Shown piece after piece: positions 5,954 to 8,124 of a DNA stretch of 8,124 nt. The notes below the pieces were generated by a model. It ran no database searches. It had not been told where the DNA came from and saw nothing but the letters and a program-made list of their open reading frames with translations. Made by a program: the position numbers and the translations under genes. The stretch comes from Pseudomonadota bacterium (GTDB taxonomy: Bacteria; Pseudomonadota; Gammaproteobacteria; Burkholderiales; Ferrovaceae): contig JAJYQG010000027.1 in assembly GCA_021794775.1 (NCBI GenBank), positions 1 to 8,124 on the forward strand. Reading direction: 5' to 3'. Numbering within the stretch: the first letter of the stretch is position 1; every line of letters starts with the position of its first letter.

Positions 5954-6571
5954 GTGAACCTGCATGACGGTGTTTTGGCTTTGGTGGCCTTGGGCTGCTA
6001 CCTGATCGGCTCCGTATCTTTTGCCATCGTGGTCAGTCGACGCATGAAATTGCCCGACCCCCGCACTTTTGGCTCGAAAAACCCCGGCGCCACCAACCTG
6101 TTGCGGGGCGGCAATCGAACGGCAGCGGCCCTTGCATTGCTGGGCGATGCCTGCAAGGGATGGCTGGCGGTATGGGGGGTGATGCACGGTCTGGTTCCGT
6201 TGGGCGTTGATCCTGCAGCGACCGAAGTGGCGGCCATCGCCGTTTTTCTGGGGCATGGCTATCCGATATTTTTTGGCTTCAAGGGTGGCAAAGGTGTGGC
6301 CACGGCGTTGGGTATTTTGCTGGCCCTTAACCCGCTGCTGGGGCTCTGTTCGTTGACCGTCTGGCTGTCGGTGATGGCGGTGACCCGGATTTCATCCCTG
6401 TCGGCCTTATGCACGTCGGTGGCGACACCAGTCTTCGGTGTTTTTTTGCTTGCTTCCTGGGGGATGCGTGGCACCGTGCTGTTGTTGGCGGTGATTCTGC
6501 TCGCCCATCACCACGCCAATATCCGAAAACTGCTGGCAGGGGAAGAAACCATCTTCCGCAAGAAATCCTGA
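5954..6571 (+). CDS. plsY: Glycerol-3-phosphate acyltransferase PlsY
   Basis: PlsY moves the acyl group from acyl-phosphate to glycerol 3-phosphate, giving lysophosphatidate in the inner membrane, the first committed acylation of phospholipid synthesis. The 205-residue protein has the three family signatures: an N-terminal membrane segment ending GSVSFAIVVSR then SKNPGATNLLRGGN (about 42-55); GHGYPIFFGFKGGKGVATAL (100-119), the Gly-rich phosphate site; and AHHHANIRKLLAGEE near the C-terminus (184-198). Five hydrophobic segments are visible, as expected. The start is GTG 5954, six bases after the xerD stop, with GAGGA at 5940-5944 as ribosome site inside the xerD end. The C-terminus IFRKKS is normal. 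It closes the rightward operon, and its TGA touches the stop of the opposing gene. Confidence 0.95.
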   Translation: MNLHDGVLALVALGCYLIGSVSFAIVVSRRMKLPDPRTFGSKNPGATNLLRGGNRTAAALALLGDACKGWLAVWGVMHGLVPLGVDPAATEVAAIAVFLGHGYPIFFGFKGGKGVATALGILLALNPLLGLCSLTVWLSVMAVTRISSLSALCTSVATPVFGVFLLASWGMRGTVLLLAVILLAHHHANIRKLLAGEETIFRKKS

Positions 6572-7504
6572 TCAGCGTCGTTGCCCTTTCCTGAAAAAAT
6601 GGAACAGGATGGCGAGCAGTCCGGTTCCTGTTGCGACGGCCAGTGGAAAATGCCAGTCAGGTCTTTCAATGACGAAGGGCAGCAGGCCAACCGCTGTCGC
6701 GGGGGGAACATGCAGGTCAAACCGCTGAATCATGACGATGGATACGGCGACCGAGGCCATGATGGCCAATGGGTTATGCCCCAGTAAAAAGAAAATGGCC
6801 AGGCCCGTCGAAGCCGTGGTGAGACAGGTCAGCACCAAAAGAAAGGGTTTTTTGGCCCAAGGGCAGACGTTGGCATGGGCGAACATTTCATAGGCGATGA
6901 CGATCAGCGGGGGATAGAGCAAAAAACGCCACCCGGTCCAATGGACGAGGGCCATGGCCAACGCCAGAAACAGGATGAAGTAGGGTAACCAGGCATATTC
7001 CGATGCGGGGCTTTCCACTTCGTCGTCGATTTTATCGGCAAGAGGGGTGACCGGCAGGATCGGGACATGACGCCATGCCAGACTCAAACGCGCAGCCAGG
7101 GCCAGCGCGCAGGTGCTGAAAGCCACTGCCGCGACATACCACCAACTGCCTTCATCCAGCGCGATGGGCAGGGCGCCGGCAGAAATGGCGGGCGCAATCG
7201 GCGACTTTAACCATTGGATGAGCAGCATGGCTCCGGCGATGGCGAGCGATAGGGACAACGGTCCATAACCCAGGCGATGCTGGAGCAGCAGCCCCAGGAT
7301 GGCGGTCAGCGTGGGTGTGACGACGAGCATCACCGGAGCACTGGCCCATTTCCCCCTGGGGCGCTTGAAAATATCGTAAGACAAGGCGGCCAGTTCGGGA
7401 AATAAAAGCTGGGGGATGGCGCTCAGTACACCCAGTTCGGCAATGCCTCCCAAGAATAACAAAGCAAGCCATTCTCCCATCACGGATCTTGGCTTAAGCA
7501 TCAT
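6572..7504 (-). CDS. HPP-family-like integral membrane protein with an internal duplication
   Basis: I place this 310-residue polytopic membrane protein near the HPP family; function unknown. The C-terminal half shows the signature HVPPATAVGLLPF (265-277) in a hydrophobic setting. The N-terminal half carries a diverged copy, IAPAISAGALPI (103-114). Aligning residues 34-129 with 196-292 at an almost constant offset of 163 gives matching landmarks: Y43/Y205 and F46/F208 (offset 162), then W53/W216, P57/P220, G71/G234, I96-Q97/I259-Q260, P105/P268, G110/G273, P113/P276 and W121/W284. So the protein is two repeats of about four membrane segments, joined by an acidic cytoplasmic-type linker (about 156-170). 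The family His is kept only in repeat two. I start at ATG 7504, overlapping the upstream gene by 11 bases; ATG 7501 or ATG 7480 are alternatives and no ribosome site decides. Some plant and cyanobacterial HPP proteins are linked to nitrite transport, but that is too far to transfer here. Confidence 0.72.
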   Translation of the reverse strand: MMLKPRSVMGEWLALLFLGGIAELGVLSAIPQLLFPELAALSYDIFKRPRGKWASAPVMLVVTPTLTAILGLLLQHRLGYGPLSLSLAIAGAMLLIQWLKSPIAPAISAGALPIALDEGSWWYVAAVAFSTCALALAARLSLAWRHVPILPVTPLADKIDDEVESPASEYAWLPYFILFLALAMALVHWTGWRFLLYPPLIVIAYEMFAHANVCPWAKKPFLLVLTCLTTASTGLAIFFLLGHNPLAIMASVAVSIVMIQRFDLHVPPATAVGLLPFVIERPDWHFPLAVATGTGLLAILFHFFRKGQRR

Positions 7505-8075
7505 GATCGGCTTGGGTGTCTGTTTTATGGTGGCGCGCCTGCTTATGGCGCAGGGCAGCAAACTGGGCATCGTAAGTTTTGCCGACGATGCTGGCCAACA
7601 CCCCGGTGGTCCAGCCAAAGGTCAGCAGCCCGGACATGGTGATGAACATCGACAGTTGGCGCCAGCCGGCTGGCAGCAGGACATCGCCATTACCCAGAGA
7701 GGTGTAGGTTTCCCCAGCCAGATAGAAATCGGTGCGGAAGTTGGGAAACAGGTGCATCTCATGGATGATGAAGGCGATGGCGGTGATTTCCGAGAGGTGG
7801 GTGATGAGAATCAGGGTGACAAGATAAAGAAAATACACCTGTCGCCGAAATTCGCGGTTCTCGCGGACGTAGCGCGAGAGGTGGTTTTCCAGGCGATGCA
7901 TGACCTGGTACATACCAAAACTGTGGATGGTCATGCAGATGAGGATCATGCCCAGGCCCAGAAGGATTTCCAGAACGGGATGTTCGGCCTCCTGCACGAT
8001 GGGTAGGGCCGCGGTCGGCAAAGCCGCATGCAAATGGAGGGAGGGTGCGGAAAGGCTGCTGAGGGCTGGGAGCAT
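7494..8075 (-). CDS. Ion-channel-like membrane protein with a K+-channel-type pore loop
   Basis: This 193-residue protein resembles small bacterial two-TM ion channels (Ion_trans_2-like). Hydrophobic segments are about 34-58 (EILLGLGMILICMTIHSFGM), 80-104 (VYFLYLVTLILITHLSEIT) and 140-164 (LSMFITMSGLLTFGWTTGVL). Between the last two lies a pore-loop pattern, FYLAGETYTSLGNGDVLLP (117-135). Its SLGNGD (126-131) aligns with the K+ filter TVGYGD, but with Asn for Tyr and Ser for Thr, so K+ selectivity cannot be assumed. A charged, Arg-rich segment (61-79) separates the first two helices. The C-terminus is short and His-rich with no RCK or TrkA domain. The first 30 residues are hydrophobic and low in complexity, and ATG 8075 lacks a ribosome site, so the true start may be further in (for example the GTG at codon 27). 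It is the first gene of a two-gene unit with the HPP-like gene. Confidence 0.75.
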   Translation of the reverse strand: MLPALSSLSAPSLHLHAALPTAALPIVQEAEHPVLEILLGLGMILICMTIHSFGMYQVMHRLENHLSRYVRENREFRRQVYFLYLVTLILITHLSEITAIAFIIHEMHLFPNFRTDFYLAGETYTSLGNGDVLLPAGWRQLSMFITMSGLLTFGWTTGVLASIVGKTYDAQFAALRHKQARHHKTDTQADHDA

Positions 8076-8124
8076 CGTAGGGGTCCGGGTGTCACGAAAC
8101 TTTCACATTAAGGCAATACAATAT

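Noticed and set aside
7416..8006. Plus-strand open frame opposite the channel-like gene
   Set aside because: The minus-strand frame has coherent membrane segments and a pore-loop pattern; this frame does not resemble a protein family.
8076..8124. Promoter for the channel-like gene at the right edge
   Set aside because: On the minus strand a TATTGT near the very edge could be a -10 box, but any -35 would lie outside the window, so it cannot be supported.

Overview
This window looks like core chromosome of a moderately G+C-rich Gram-negative bacterium, most likely a betaproteobacterium. That assignment is an inference. It rests on the dxs/ispA/xseB cluster placed back to back with an orphan Rieske oxygenase gene, next to an rpsP-rimM-trmD-rplS operon, and on strong resemblance of the XerD, TrmD and S16 motifs to proteobacterial versions. 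I see no insertion sequence, prophage, CRISPR array, tRNA or rRNA.

Layout. (1) Positions 1-1754, minus strand: xseB (exonuclease VII small subunit), ispA (farnesyl diphosphate synthase) and the first 203 codons of dxs (DXP synthase), tightly packed as one transcription unit; dxs runs off the left edge. IspA and Dxs lie at two stages of isoprenoid synthesis: Dxs opens the MEP pathway and IspA condenses its C5 products to C15. (2) Positions 1755-1894: a divergent intergenic region with a perfect TATAAT for the rightward gene. (3) Positions 1895-2992, plus strand: a complete Rieske non-heme iron oxygenase alpha-type subunit with no reductase or ferredoxin gene beside it. (4) Positions 2993-3100: a promoter with a perfect TATAAT box and a leader with a 9-bp hairpin. 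(5) Positions 3101-6571, plus strand: rpsP, rimM, trmD, rplS, xerD, plsY, all overlapping or within about 20 bases of each other. The first four form the classic ribosomal-protein/ribosome-maturation/tRNA-methylation operon. xerD (chromosome dimer resolution) and plsY (first acylation in phospholipid synthesis) are attached downstream. (6) Positions 6572-8075, minus strand: a two-gene unit of membrane proteins, an ion-channel-like protein with an altered K+-channel-type filter, then an HPP-family-like protein that is an internal duplication. Its stop codon abuts the plsY stop codon with no base between.

Most of the window is well-understood housekeeping DNA. The parts that deserve attention are the channel/HPP pair (residue-level duplication at a constant 163-residue offset; Asn in the selectivity filter), the leader hairpin of the rpsP operon, the non-obvious start of rimM, and the orphan Rieske oxygenase. 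I do not see a clear, wholly new system. The channel/HPP pair is the nearest candidate.
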